Below are positions 30,591 through 39,239 of a DNA stretch of 64,000 nt, in pieces; position 1 is the first letter of the stretch; each line of letters begins with the position of its first letter. This DNA is from Knoellia sp. p5-6-4 (GTDB taxonomy: Bacteria > Actinomycetota > Actinomycetes > Actinomycetales > Dermatophilaceae): NCBI RefSeq assembly GCF_029222705.1, contig NZ_JARGZF010000001.1:1360437-1424436 (forward strand), given 5' to 3'. Both the position numbers and the translations under genes were made by a program. The notes under the pieces were generated by a model. The model did no database searches and was not told the DNA's origin. It saw nothing but the letters and a program-made list of their open reading frames with translations.

Positions 30591-30983
30591 ATGGCAGTGC
30601 GGATCGTGAGGCTCGGCGAACCACGTGCGGAGGGCGAGGGCCTGCGGATCGGCACGGTCCGGCGCCCTCCACGCGGGGTGCCCAAGGAGGAGTTCGCCGC
30701 CCGCGACTTCTACGACACCTGGCTGCCCGAGCTCGCGCCCAGCCAGGAGCTGGTGGCGCAGGCGATGGCCGCCGTGACCGATCGGGAGTGGCAGGCCTTC
30801 ACCCGCGCCTACCGCAAGGAGATGGCGACCCCGGCCGCGCGGCACCTGCTCGAGCTCCTCGCTGCGCTCTCGCGCCGCACCGACGTCGCGGTCGGCTGCT
30901 ACTGCGAGGACGAAACCCGTTGCCACCGCTCGGTGCTGCGCGAGCTCCTCGCCGAGCACGGCGCGGACGTCGCGCCCGCCTGA
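30591..30983 (+). CDS. DUF488 family protein (130 aa)
   Basis: A soluble protein of 130 residues with the DUF488 features RIVRLGEPRAEGEGLRIGTV, then YDTWLPELAPS, and the C-terminal VGCYCEDETRCHRSVLRELL in which the Cys and His residues are conserved. The biochemical role of the family is unknown; the cysteine motif suggests metal or nucleotide binding. ATG 30591 lies 33 bases after the transporter stop, so the two genes may be co-transcribed. A terminator-like hairpin follows at 31015-31051 and separates it from the converging MerR gene. Confidence 0.85.
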   Translation: MAVRIVRLGEPRAEGEGLRIGTVRRPPRGVPKEEFAARDFYDTWLPELAPSQELVAQAMAAVTDREWQAFTRAYRKEMATPAARHLLELLAALSRRTDVAVGCYCEDETRCHRSVLRELLAEHGADVAPA

Positions 30984-31014
30984 GCCTCACCCGCCCGAGC
31001 TCACCCACCACGCC

Positions 31015-31051
31015 GGTATGCCGCGTGCGCACGGCGCGCCCGCGGCACACC
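31015..31051. terminator. Bidirectional terminator-like hairpin with octamer arms
   Basis: Arms GGTATGCCGCG and CGCGGCACACC pair with one mismatch over a 15-base loop. It lies between the converging DUF488 and MerR genes, where a shared terminator is expected. One arm contains the repeated octamer GTATGCCG. There is no T-run. Confidence 0.55.
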
Positions 31052-31061
31052 TCTGCGGTGG

Positions 31062-31841
31062 TCAGGACTCGTGCCGGTCGGCGTTGGCGTGGATGGCGTC
31101 GCGCACGTAGTGCGCCATGCCCGGCCGGATCTCGTCGTAGGTGGCGGTGAACCGCGGGTCGCTCACGTACAGGTCGGCGAGGTTCCGGTGCATCTCGTAG
31201 CCGCAGTCGTAGAACCGCTGCATCGAGGCGCGGTGCAGCTCGGCGGCGTCCATGGCCGCCTTGCTGGTCGGCGGCTCCCCGGCGTCCATGGCGTCGGTGA
31301 AGGCCTGGTGGGTGCGGTCGGACTCCGCCTTGACCTGCTCCCAGTCGGCCTTCGTGTAGCCCTTGGTCCGCTCCTGCGACTGCCGCCAGGCGTCGCTGTC
31401 GCCCCAGCGTTCCTCGGCCTCGGCCTGGGCGTCGTGGAAGCCCTCGCCGAAGAGCTCCCTCATGTCCTCGGGGGTGGCTGGCTGGTTGCCCATCTCTCTC
31501 TCCAGTGCTCGGTCGATGGCCTCGACGAGGTCGCGCATCTCGTCGAGGCGGGTGAGGACCGCGGCCCGCTGGCGGCGCAGGTGCTGCTCCACCGACTCGG
31601 GGTGGTCGAGCAGCAGCGCGACCTCCTCGAGGGCGAAGCCCAGCCGGCGGTAGACCACCACGTGCTGAAGCCGGGCCAGGTCGGCCCCGGTGTAGAGGCG
31701 GTACCCCGCGGGTGAGCGGTCGCTCGGGCTGAGCAGGCCGATCTCGTCGTAGTGGTGCAGCGTGCGCACGGTGATGTCGAACAGCTCGGCCACCTGGCCG
31801 ACGGTCCGGGTCACCTGCGACTGTGCCCTCGGTGCGGTCAT
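31062..31841 (-). CDS. MerR-family regulator with TipAS-type ligand domain
   Basis: The protein has 259 residues. The MerR winged helix lies at the N-terminus (TVGQVAELFDITVRTLHHYDEIGLLSPSDRSPAGYRLYTGADL), followed by a dimerisation coiled coil (about residues 80-115). The C-terminal domain resembles TipAS (MRELFGEGFHDAQAEAEERWG, then KADWEQVKAE, then YDCGYEMHRNLADLYVSDPRFTATYD), which in Streptomyces TipA binds thiopeptide antibiotics covalently and activates transcription. I prefer ATG 31841 over the GTG nine bases upstream. It is monocistronic and converges with DUF488. The target is unknown, as no adjacent export gene faces it. Confidence 0.88.
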   Translation of the reverse strand: MTAPRAQSQVTRTVGQVAELFDITVRTLHHYDEIGLLSPSDRSPAGYRLYTGADLARLQHVVVYRRLGFALEEVALLLDHPESVEQHLRRQRAAVLTRLDEMRDLVEAIDRALEREMGNQPATPEDMRELFGEGFHDAQAEAEERWGDSDAWRQSQERTKGYTKADWEQVKAESDRTHQAFTDAMDAGEPPTSKAAMDAAELHRASMQRFYDCGYEMHRNLADLYVSDPRFTATYDEIRPGMAHYVRDAIHANADRHES

Positions 31842-31902
31842 GGGCACCACTGTCGCGCCTCACGCCGCGTCAGGGTCAAGCCAGCGGCCCTGGCCCCAGG
31901 GA

Positions 31903-32931
31903 CTAGAGGCGCTGCCCGGACTTCACGCGACGCCGCTGCAGCCAGGCGCTGAGGCCGTTGCGGGCGGTGCCCCAGATGCCGTGACGGAAGGCGAGCACGA
32001 TGACCACGAAGATCGTTCCGGTGATGATGCCGATGCCGTTGAAGCCCGAGGAGGCCAGCTGGTCCTCGAGAAGCACCACGACGGCCGCGCCGATCGGGCC
32101 GCCCCACAGGGTGCCGATGCCACCGAGCACCGTGATGAGCACGACCTTGCCGGACGTGGTCCACACGAGCTCCTGGAGCGAGGCAAAACCGTGGCTGATC
32201 GAGAACACCCCGCCCGCGAGGCCGGCGAGCCCCGCCGAGAGCACGAACACCATGATCTTGTAGCGCTCGACGTCGTACCCGAGGGCCCGGGCGCGAGCCG
32301 GGTTGTCACGGATCGCCACGAGCACCCGCCCGAACGGGCTGTTCACGGTGCGCCAGGCGATGAGTACGCCGAGCAGGATGATCGGGATGGCCGCGTAGTA
32401 GAAGTAGAACGGCTCGGTCTCCACGAGCTCGACCCCGAAGAAGGACTTGGGGATGCCCTGCAGGCCGTTCTCGCCGCCCGTGACGTCGCGCCACTGGTTG
32501 GCGATGAAGTAGAGCATCTGCGCGAAGGCGAGCGTCACCATCGCGAAGTAGATGCCGGTGCGGCGCACGGCGAGGTAGCCGGTGGGGACCGCGATGACCA
32601 TGGCGACGACCGCCCCGCCGATGACCGCCAGCGGGAACGGCACGCCGAGCTCGATGGCGATGAGGCCGGTGGCGTAGGCCGAGGCACCCCAGAAGGCCGC
32701 GTGGCCGAACGACAGCAGGCCGGTGTAGCCGAGCAGCAGGTCGACCGAGATGGCGAACAGCGCCCAGGCTGCGATGTCCATGGCCACCGGCGGGTAGACG
32801 AACCAGGGCAGGGCGAGCACCACGACGAGCCCCACCGCGACCATCAGCCACCGCAGCCCCGGACGGGCCTTGGGCATCATGGACTCTGCTGGCAGGTCGA
32901 CCTGCACCTTCTGCGTCAGCTGCTGGCTCAT
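31903..32931 (-). CDS. Branched-chain amino acid-type ABC transporter permease (LivM-like)
   Basis: The protein has 342 residues with about nine to ten membrane segments. LivM features: LLLGYTGLLSFGHAAFWGASAYATGLI near residue 65 and GIYFAMVTLAFAQMLYFIANQW, with the ATPase-contact region ARALGYDVERYKIMVFVLSAGLAGLAGG. The start ATG 32931 overlaps the LivH stop (ATGA). It is last in the five-gene operon livG-livF-livK-livH-livM. The long open frame upstream of the start is livH read in a different register. Substrates in this family also include urea and short amides. Confidence 0.9.
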   Translation of the reverse strand: MSQQLTQKVQVDLPAESMMPKARPGLRWLMVAVGLVVVLALPWFVYPPVAMDIAAWALFAISVDLLLGYTGLLSFGHAAFWGASAYATGLIAIELGVPFPLAVIGGAVVAMVIAVPTGYLAVRRTGIYFAMVTLAFAQMLYFIANQWRDVTGGENGLQGIPKSFFGVELVETEPFYFYYAAIPIILLGVLIAWRTVNSPFGRVLVAIRDNPARARALGYDVERYKIMVFVLSAGLAGLAGGVFSISHGFASLQELVWTTSGKVVLITVLGGIGTLWGGPIGAAVVVLLEDQLASSGFNGIGIITGTIFVVIVLAFRHGIWGTARNGLSAWLQRRRVKSGQRL

Positions 32932-33797
32932 GCCGCCTCCTCCCTTCCGAACAGGCCTGCGGGTCGCACGAGGATCACCGCGGCCATGAGGACGAAGATC
33001 AGCACCTGCGAGAACTGGCCGGCGTAGCCCTGGCCGTAGGCCTCGACCAGGCCCACGAGGAACCCGGCCACGACGGCGCCGAGGATGGACCCCAGGCCGC
33101 CGATCACCACGACGGCGAACAGGATGATGATGAAGCTGCTGCCCATGTCGGCGTTGATGGCGCGGAACGGCGCCGCGAGCACGCCCGCCAGGCCGGCCAG
33201 CGCGATGCCGAAGCCGAAGACCGGGGTGACCCAGCGCCCGACGTTGATGCCCAGGGCGCGGGAGCGTTCGGCGTTCTCGGTGGAGGCGCGCACGATCATG
33301 CCGATCCTGGTCTTGGTCAACAGCATCCACACGGCCACGCAGACCAGCACCGAGAAGAGCGCGGCGAAGATGAGGTACTTCGACAACCCGATGCCCGCGA
33401 TCTCGATGCGACCGTCGAGGCCCGCAGGGATCTGGTACGGCAGGCTCGACACGCCGTAGCGGCGCTTGACGAAGTCGACGAGGAACAGCGTGACGCCGAA
33501 GGTCAGCAGGAAGTTGTAGAGCGGGTCGAGCGCCAGCAGCCAGCGGACCAGCAGCCGCTCCATGAGCACGCCGAAACCGAACATCAGCACCGGCACGAGC
33601 GGCAGCGCCACCCAGAAGCCGAGGCCGAGGGTGTCGAGCAGGACCGCGGAGAGCACGGCGCCGAGCATGTAGCAGGCGCCGTGGGAGAAGTTGACGACGC
33701 CGAGGACGCCGAAGATCACGGCGAGGCCGAGGGCCGACAGGGCGTAGAACCCGCCGTTCGCGAGGCCCTGCAGCGTGTACTGGATGAACGCGCTCAT
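32928..33797 (-). CDS. Branched-chain amino acid-type ABC transporter permease (LivH-like)
   Basis: The protein has 289 residues with about eight membrane segments. Family motifs include LQGLANGGFYALSALGLAVIFGVLGVVNFSHGA at the N-terminus, SRALGINVGRWVTPVFGFGIALAGLAGVLAAP near residue 180, and GSILGAVVAGFLVGLVEA near the end. It partners LivM to form the membrane channel. It follows the binding-protein gene with a 90-base gap holding a strong hairpin, which probably reduces permease expression relative to the binding protein, a common arrangement in ABC operons. Confidence 0.9.
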   Translation of the reverse strand: MSAFIQYTLQGLANGGFYALSALGLAVIFGVLGVVNFSHGACYMLGAVLSAVLLDTLGLGFWVALPLVPVLMFGFGVLMERLLVRWLLALDPLYNFLLTFGVTLFLVDFVKRRYGVSSLPYQIPAGLDGRIEIAGIGLSKYLIFAALFSVLVCVAVWMLLTKTRIGMIVRASTENAERSRALGINVGRWVTPVFGFGIALAGLAGVLAAPFRAINADMGSSFIIILFAVVVIGGLGSILGAVVAGFLVGLVEAYGQGYAGQFSQVLIFVLMAAVILVRPAGLFGREEAA

Positions 33798-33828
33798 GGT
33801 GCTCCTGGTCAGGACGTGGCCCGGTGGG

Positions 33829-33868
33829 GGCCGGTATGCCGCGGGGCTGGCCGCGCGGCATACCGGCC
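33829..33868. terminator. Strong hairpin from inverted octamers between livK-like and livH-like genes
   Basis: A perfect 15-base stem (GGCCGGTATGCCGCG with its inverse) encloses a 10-base loop. Each arm contains one copy of the octamer GTATGCCG/CGGCATAC. It lies within an operon, downstream of the binding-protein gene, so it may act as an attenuator or as a 3' stabiliser of the upstream mRNA. Confidence 0.7.
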
Positions 33869-33886
33869 GTCCTCACTGGGGTCAGG

Positions 33887-35125
33887 TCACATCTTGCAGT
33901 CGGGCGAGACCGGTCCGAAGGCCTCCTGGGCCGGGATGGTGCTCACGATCTCCTCGTAGTCCCACTCCTCGGCGACCTTGTCCTTGGACTTGACCTTCAC
34001 GAGGTAGGCGTCGTGCAGGACGCGGTGGTCCTCCGTGCGGACCTCGCCGTTGCGCAGGAAGACGTCGTCGATCTTCTTGCCCTCGAGCTTGGCGACGACG
34101 TCGTCTGAGGCGTCGGTGCCGGCCTCCTGGACGGCCTCGAGGTAGTTCATCGCGGCCGAGTAGTTGGCGGCGTGGGCGAAGGAGGGACGGGTCTGGGTCT
34201 TCTCCTTGAACTTGTCGGCCCAGGCCTTGTTCTTCTCATCGAAGTTCCAGTACCAGGCATCGGTGAAGGTCGTGCCCTCGAACTGCTCGACGCCCAGGCT
34301 GTGGATGTCGGTGATGAACATGAGTCCGACCGCGAGGCTGGCCTTGTCCTTCATGCCGGCCTGGTTGTACTGCTTGACGAAGTTGATGAGGTCGCCACCG
34401 GCGGCCATGGTCCCGACGACGTCGGGGTTGGACGACGCCGCCTTGGTGATGAAGGTGGCGAAGTTGTCGTTGGGGAACGGCGTCGGGATCGACTGCTGCA
34501 CCGTGCCGCCCGCCTTCGTCACGGCGTTGGTGAACGACTTGTTCATGTCCTGCCCGAACGCGTAGTCGGGGTAGACGATCGACCAGTTCTTGCCGCCGTT
34601 CTCCACGGTCGTGCCACCGGTGCCCTGGGCGAGCATGAAGGTGTCGTAGGCCCAGTGGAAGGTGTACTTGTTGCACGACTTGCCGGTCAGGGCGGTGGTG
34701 CCGGCGCTGATGTTGATGTGCAGCTTCTTCTTCTGCTTGGCCTGCGTCGCCACGGCCAGTGCCGCCGAGGAGGTCGGCACGTCGAGGATGATGTCGGCCT
34801 TCTGGCGGTCGTACATCTCCTGCGCCTTGGTGTTGGCGATGTCGGGCTTGTTCTGGTGATCGGCCTGTACGACCTCGATCGTCTTGGCCACCGCCTTGTC
34901 GCCGTACTTGGCCTTGTAGTCGGCGATGGCCATCTCGATGGCCACCTTGCTGTTGGGGCCGGAGAGGTCCTTGTAGACACCGGACTGGTCGTTGAGCAGA
35001 CCGAGGACGACCTTGTCGTCACTGATCTTCCCGCCGCCCGAGGCCGGTCCGCCGCCGCCACAGGCGGCGAGCACGAGGCTGCCGGTGATGGCGGTGGCGG
35101 CCACCGTGATGGACTTCGTGCGCAT
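33887..35125 (-). CDS. ABC transporter substrate-binding lipoprotein (LivK-like, Peripla_BP_6)
   Basis: The protein has 412 residues. The signal sequence ends in the lipobox LAAC (Cys22). The body begins KVVLGLLNDQSGVYKDLSG, typical of the Peripla_BP_6 family, and continues with ADIILDVPTSSAALAVATQA and WSIVYPDYAFGQDM. It binds the substrate outside the membrane and feeds the LivHM channel. The specificity (branched-chain amino acids, amides, aromatic acids) cannot be read from the sequence. It lies between livF and livH in the operon; the 66-base gap to livF includes GGAGGGG before ATG 35125. Confidence 0.9.
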   Translation of the reverse strand: MRTKSITVAATAITGSLVLAACGGGGPASGGGKISDDKVVLGLLNDQSGVYKDLSGPNSKVAIEMAIADYKAKYGDKAVAKTIEVVQADHQNKPDIANTKAQEMYDRQKADIILDVPTSSAALAVATQAKQKKKLHINISAGTTALTGKSCNKYTFHWAYDTFMLAQGTGGTTVENGGKNWSIVYPDYAFGQDMNKSFTNAVTKAGGTVQQSIPTPFPNDNFATFITKAASSNPDVVGTMAAGGDLINFVKQYNQAGMKDKASLAVGLMFITDIHSLGVEQFEGTTFTDAWYWNFDEKNKAWADKFKEKTQTRPSFAHAANYSAAMNYLEAVQEAGTDASDDVVAKLEGKKIDDVFLRNGEVRTEDHRVLHDAYLVKVKSKDKVAEEWDYEEIVSTIPAQEAFGPVSPDCKM

Positions 35126-35191
35126 GTCCCCTCCTGGGGTGTGGTGGTGCGGGCTGGTTGAGACGAACTGCTGGACGAACGTGGTGGTGGG

Positions 35192-35908
35192 TCAGATGCC
35201 GAGGTACTCGAGGAGCTCGGTGGTGCGGCCCTGGAAGGTCGCGTTGTCGAGGGACTCGACGACCTTGCCCTGGGCGAGCAGGTAGTGGCGGTCGGCGACC
35301 GTGGACGCGAACTTCACGTTCTGCTCCACGAGGAGGACGGCCACGCCCTGGGCCTTGATCTCGCGGATGATCTCGCCGATGCGCTGCACGATGACCGGGG
35401 CGAGGCCCTCGCTCGGCTCGTCGAGCAGCAGCAGGCGCGAGCCCATCCGCAGCACCCGGGCGATCGCGAGCATCTGCTGCTCACCGCCGGAGAGCTTGGT
35501 GCCGGGGAAGTCACGGCGCTCGTGCAGCACCGGGAACTGCTCGTAGACCTGCTCGAGGGACCAGGCGTCCTTGTTGACGACCGGGGGCAGGGTGAGGTTC
35601 TCGGCGACGCTGAGGCTGGCGTAGATGCCGCGGTCGTCCGGGACCCAGCCGATGCCCGCCTTGGCACGCGAGTCCGGGGAGCGCTTGCCGAGGTCACGGC
35701 CGTCGAACGTGACCGTGCCCTCGACCTGGCGGTGCAGCCCCATGATGGAGCGCAGCAGGGTGGTCTTGCCGGCGCCATTGCGACCGACGAGGGTGACCAC
35801 CTCTCCGGGGCGGACGGTCAGCGAGACGTCGGTGAGAACCCGCGCCTCGCCGTACCAGGCCGAGAGCCCGTCGACGTCGAGCATGGTGCCTCCAGCGTGG
35901 TCAGACAT
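35192..35908 (-). CDS. Branched-chain amino acid-type ABC transporter ATP-binding protein (LivF-like)
   Basis: The protein has 238 residues. Walker A is GRNGAGKTT, the signature is LSGGEQQMLAIARVL, Walker B is LLLLDEPSEGLAP, and the switch is LVEQNVKFA. The SEGLAP variant of Walker B and the short length are typical of LivF. ATG 35908 overlaps the LivG stop by eight bases; a second ATG at 35884 nearer the conserved LDVDGLSAWYG is possible. It forms a heterodimer with LivG to power import. Confidence 0.92.
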   Translation of the reverse strand: MSDHAGGTMLDVDGLSAWYGEARVLTDVSLTVRPGEVVTLVGRNGAGKTTLLRSIMGLHRQVEGTVTFDGRDLGKRSPDSRAKAGIGWVPDDRGIYASLSVAENLTLPPVVNKDAWSLEQVYEQFPVLHERRDFPGTKLSGGEQQMLAIARVLRMGSRLLLLDEPSEGLAPVIVQRIGEIIREIKAQGVAVLLVEQNVKFASTVADRHYLLAQGKVVESLDNATFQGRTTELLEYLGI

Positions 35909-36677
35909 GTGCGTCACCGGCCTGCCCGAGGTATGCCGTGATGACCCGTTCGTCGGTGCGCACCTGCTCGTAGGTCCCCTCCGCGAGGATCTGCCCGGAC
36001 TGGAGCACCGTGACGGTGTCGGCCAGCGACCCGACGACGTGCATGTTGTGGTCGACGAAGACGACCGTGCGGCCCTCGGCGACCTTCTTGACCAGGGCGA
36101 TGGTGCGGTCGACGTCCTCCAGCCCCATGCCGGCGGTGGGCTCGTCGAGCAGCAGGAGCTGGGGGTCGAGGGCCAGGGCGAGGGCGAGCTCGAGCGCACG
36201 CTTCTGCCCGTAGGCCAGCGACCCGGCAGCCTGCCCCGCGCGGTCCTCCAGGCCGACCTGGTCGAGCAGCTCCATCGCGCGGTCGCGGAACCGGCGCATC
36301 TGCGAGGAGGACCGCCAGAACCGGTAGCCCAGCCCCGTCGGCGAGGCCAGCGCCAGCTCGAGGTGGTCGACCAGGCTCATCTGGTCGAACAGGCTCGTGA
36401 TCTGGAACGAGCGGGCGATGCCGAGGTGGGCGATCTGCTCCGGCTGCCTGCCGGTGATGTCCGCACCCCGGACGAGGATCTGCCCGGAGCTGGGCGCCAG
36501 GAACCCGGTGAGGAGGTTGAACAAGGTGGTCTTGCCGGCGCCGTTGGGGCCCACCAGCGCGTGCACGGTGCCCTCGGCCACCCTCAGGCTCACCTCGGAG
36601 ACCGCTCGGAAGCCGCGGAACTCCTTGGTCAGGGAGCGCGTCTCGAGCAGTGCTTCGGCGGGGGACTCGCTGGGCAC
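35901..36677 (-). CDS. Branched-chain amino acid-type ABC transporter ATP-binding protein (LivG-like)
   Basis: The protein has 258 residues. I chose GTG 36677 because AAGGAG lies six bases before it; an in-frame GTG at 36683 directly abuts the Shine-Dalgarno sequence and is less likely. Motifs: GPNGAGKTTLFNLLTG (Walker A), ARSFQITSLFDQMSLVDHL (Q-loop), LAYGQKRALELALAL (signature variant usual for LivG), QLLLLDEPTAGM (Walker B), and FVDHNMHVV (switch). It is the first gene of the operon. The 190-base region upstream has only weak promoter-like words. Confidence 0.92.
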   Translation of the reverse strand: MPSESPAEALLETRSLTKEFRGFRAVSEVSLRVAEGTVHALVGPNGAGKTTLFNLLTGFLAPSSGQILVRGADITGRQPEQIAHLGIARSFQITSLFDQMSLVDHLELALASPTGLGYRFWRSSSQMRRFRDRAMELLDQVGLEDRAGQAAGSLAYGQKRALELALALALDPQLLLLDEPTAGMGLEDVDRTIALVKKVAEGRTVVFVDHNMHVVGSLADTVTVLQSGQILAEGTYEQVRTDERVITAYLGQAGDAHV

Positions 36678-36869
36678 CGGCACCTCCTTGTGCAGGCTGG
36701 GCCGGCGGGGCTGCCGGCTCAGGTTCTGCTGAACACTAGGACCGACGGCGGCACACTGACATGTCCGACTCGTCCACATACCTACGCGAGCACATGTGGA
36801 GAAAACACATACACCGGCAAGCCGCACAGGCGGGAGGATGCGGCCGAGTGGGTCGGGCACCAGAACGGC

Positions 36870-39140
36870 TCAGAAGAAGGTGTGCCAGCCATGGCCGATC
36901 TTCGCCCTGCTTGAGAAGCCCCCCTTGCCGTTGCCCTTGTAGAGGTAAAGGTCGCCGGTCATGGTGACCGCGCCGATGTCGACACGCCCGTCACCCGAGA
37001 AGTCCCGCATGGGGAAGACGGCGCCGAAGCCACTCCAGCCGGGGCCGATCCGCGTGCTGGTGTCACGCCAACCACCCTTGCCGTTGCCCTTGTAGAGCCT
37101 CATCGTGCCCGTGGAGTCCACCGCCACAACGTCATTGAATCGGTCACCGTCGACGTCACCGGTCGACATGACTGCCAGCATCGAGCCCCAGCCGGTCCCG
37201 ATCCGGGTGCCCGGGGTCAGTCGGCCGGTGCCACTGCCCTTGTACAGGTAGAGGTCGCCGTTCTTGGCGACGCCCAGGACGTCGCTGCACCCATCGCCGC
37301 TGAAGTCGTAGCCGCCGTCGACGAACTTCATCGATCCCCAGCCCGTGCCGAGGCGGAAGCGGTAGCTCACCGCACCGCGACCGTTGCTGGCGTGCAGCTC
37401 GAGGTCATTGTTGGCGTTCACGAAGGCGTAGTCGGCGTCTCCGTCGCGGTAGAGGTCGCCGCCGGGGGCCATCCGCTGCACGTGTTCGCTCGCCATCGTC
37501 GTCCGCTTCCCCGAGAAACCGCTGCGACCGCTGCCCAAATAGGCGGACACGGTGCCGAGCGTGCCGACCGTCGGACCGAACGCGATGACATCGGCACGGC
37601 CGTCGGAGCTCACGTCGCCCACGCCGAAGATCCGGTCCGACATGCGAGGGATGGCTCGGGTCACCGCGGTGGGCCCCGCCCCGACCCCGCTCTGTGCGGT
37701 GATCGAGAAGGTGTACTGGACGCCAAAGGACAGACCGGTCACCGTGTACTTCTGGAACGGGCTCTCTCCGGACCGGTTCACCGGGAGGGTCACGATCCGC
37801 CCACCGGGGTTGGCCTCGACCCGGTACGAGGAGATCCCAGGCAGCTGGGCACTGTCCTGCTCCCAGCTCAGCTCGACCGCTCGCGGCTTTGGTCGGGCCA
37901 GCAGAATGCTGGGAGCACTGGGCTTCACGATGAGGTCGGCCGCTTTGAAATCGAAGGAGTGGGTGGACCGGTTGGCTCCCTGGACGACCGTCCCGTCCCG
38001 CAGGTACTCCACCCGGTTCCCAACGCGGTCCGCCAGGACGGCCTTGGTCAGTTCATGTGTCCCGACGGAGAAGACGCGGCCGCTCAGCCGGGCCGTCAGC
38101 GCAGGGGAGTCCGTGTCCCCCAGCCACACCAGCTGGCCGTCACTGGCCCTGAACTGGAACTCGACACCGTCCAGCGGCGGCTGGTCCTCGGTTGCCACGT
38201 AGTCGACCGACACGGTGTCGCCGGCCGTCAGCGTGGAGTCGACCACCGAGAAGTCCTTCAGCGTCGGAGGCTCGGTGTCACGCAGTGACCCCGCGACCGT
38301 GAAGGTCACCTTCGAGAAGTCCATCGCGTGGGTCGCTGGAGCCGTGCCGTTGAAGTTGCTCACGACCGTGCCATCCGTGCGGTAGGTCGCGGTGTTCTGG
38401 AAAGTGTCGGTGACGTACAGCCGGTCGAGCACGTACTCACCGTTGTAGGCGGTGGTGGGCACACCCGCTATGAAAGACGTCCCCACGAGCGGGTCGTACG
38501 GGTGGCTGGTGGTGGTCTTGTAGAACGAGATCTCATGGTGGAAGGTCGGGTTGATGAAGACGGCGGTCACCTGCTTGGTGGTGTGGACCTCGTCCTGGGT
38601 CCACGCGTTGGTCACCTTGTCGAGAGGCTTCACCGCGCTCGGGTGGACCGACACCGTGCGTACCACGGGCGCGGCGGTGTCTTCCGTCGACCCGGACACC
38701 GTGATGTCGCCGTTGCTCAGGTCGTAGGTGTGCGTTCCACCCGACTCGATGGTCCCGTCTCTGTTGTAGAGGGTGTCGTAGCCGTTCGGAGTCCTGAGGA
38801 GGACTCGGTAAAGGGTCCAGCTGCCGTTGCGCACACCGTCGGGGAGGTTAAGGACCACCGTGCCGTCCAGCGGTGGGTTGTGGGCCTGTGCGGCGTAGCC
38901 ACGGCCGTCGCTGTCGCGGAAGTGGAACATGACATAGCCGAGGCCGTCGGCACTCTCCGCGGAGTAGGAGACGCTGACGGTGCCAGGCGCCGATGCCGAT
39001 GCCGGGCTCACCGAGAATGCCTTCAGCACGGCATACGTCGCTGCCGTGGCAGGTGTAGCGAGCCCCACGAACAGCGCTGCGAACAGGGCCGTCACAACAG
39101 AGAACGGAAGCAGGCGACGGCGCGCCGGACGCGTGTACAC
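36870..39140 (-). CDS. Secreted protein with Ig-like repeats, a fibronectin type III domain and FG-GAP/VCBS repeats
   Basis: The protein has about 756 residues. GTG 39140 has GGGGGA upstream and gives a compact signal peptide (VYTRPARRR, a hydrophobic core, then TPATAA); ATG 39182 would add 14 residues. Three related beta-sandwich segments of about 120 residues follow, each ending with a Thr-rich THSFDF or HAMDFSK-type strand. Next is a fibronectin-like domain (PRAVELSWEQ, then ISSYRVEANPGG). The C-terminal 230 residues hold five FG-GAP-like repeats with Asp-rich calcium loops such as DFSGDGRVDIGAV and LYLYKGNGKGGF, like a beta-propeller. It is probably an extracellular binding or adhesion protein. 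No enzyme motif or wall anchor is seen. Confidence 0.82.
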   Translation of the reverse strand: MYTRPARRRLLPFSVVTALFAALFVGLATPATAATYAVLKAFSVSPASASAPGTVSVSYSAESADGLGYVMFHFRDSDGRGYAAQAHNPPLDGTVVLNLPDGVRNGSWTLYRVLLRTPNGYDTLYNRDGTIESGGTHTYDLSNGDITVSGSTEDTAAPVVRTVSVHPSAVKPLDKVTNAWTQDEVHTTKQVTAVFINPTFHHEISFYKTTTSHPYDPLVGTSFIAGVPTTAYNGEYVLDRLYVTDTFQNTATYRTDGTVVSNFNGTAPATHAMDFSKVTFTVAGSLRDTEPPTLKDFSVVDSTLTAGDTVSVDYVATEDQPPLDGVEFQFRASDGQLVWLGDTDSPALTARLSGRVFSVGTHELTKAVLADRVGNRVEYLRDGTVVQGANRSTHSFDFKAADLIVKPSAPSILLARPKPRAVELSWEQDSAQLPGISSYRVEANPGGRIVTLPVNRSGESPFQKYTVTGLSFGVQYTFSITAQSGVGAGPTAVTRAIPRMSDRIFGVGDVSSDGRADVIAFGPTVGTLGTVSAYLGSGRSGFSGKRTTMASEHVQRMAPGGDLYRDGDADYAFVNANNDLELHASNGRGAVSYRFRLGTGWGSMKFVDGGYDFSGDGCSDVLGVAKNGDLYLYKGSGTGRLTPGTRIGTGWGSMLAVMSTGDVDGDRFNDVVAVDSTGTMRLYKGNGKGGWRDTSTRIGPGWSGFGAVFPMRDFSGDGRVDIGAVTMTGDLYLYKGNGKGGFSSRAKIGHGWHTFF

Positions 39141-39239
39141 GGTGACAATTCCCCCAAAACGTGCGATTACTGTGGCGAGCATAGGGGCCGCGACCGCTCC
39201 CTGGGGCCGTACAGGCAAAGTCCTGAGCTGCCCGCGGCG

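Noticed and set aside
29202-30959. Long minus-strand open frame antisense to the YeeE/YedE gene
   Set aside because: Glu/His/Gly-rich shadow; the plus-strand protein shows both family cysteine motifs.
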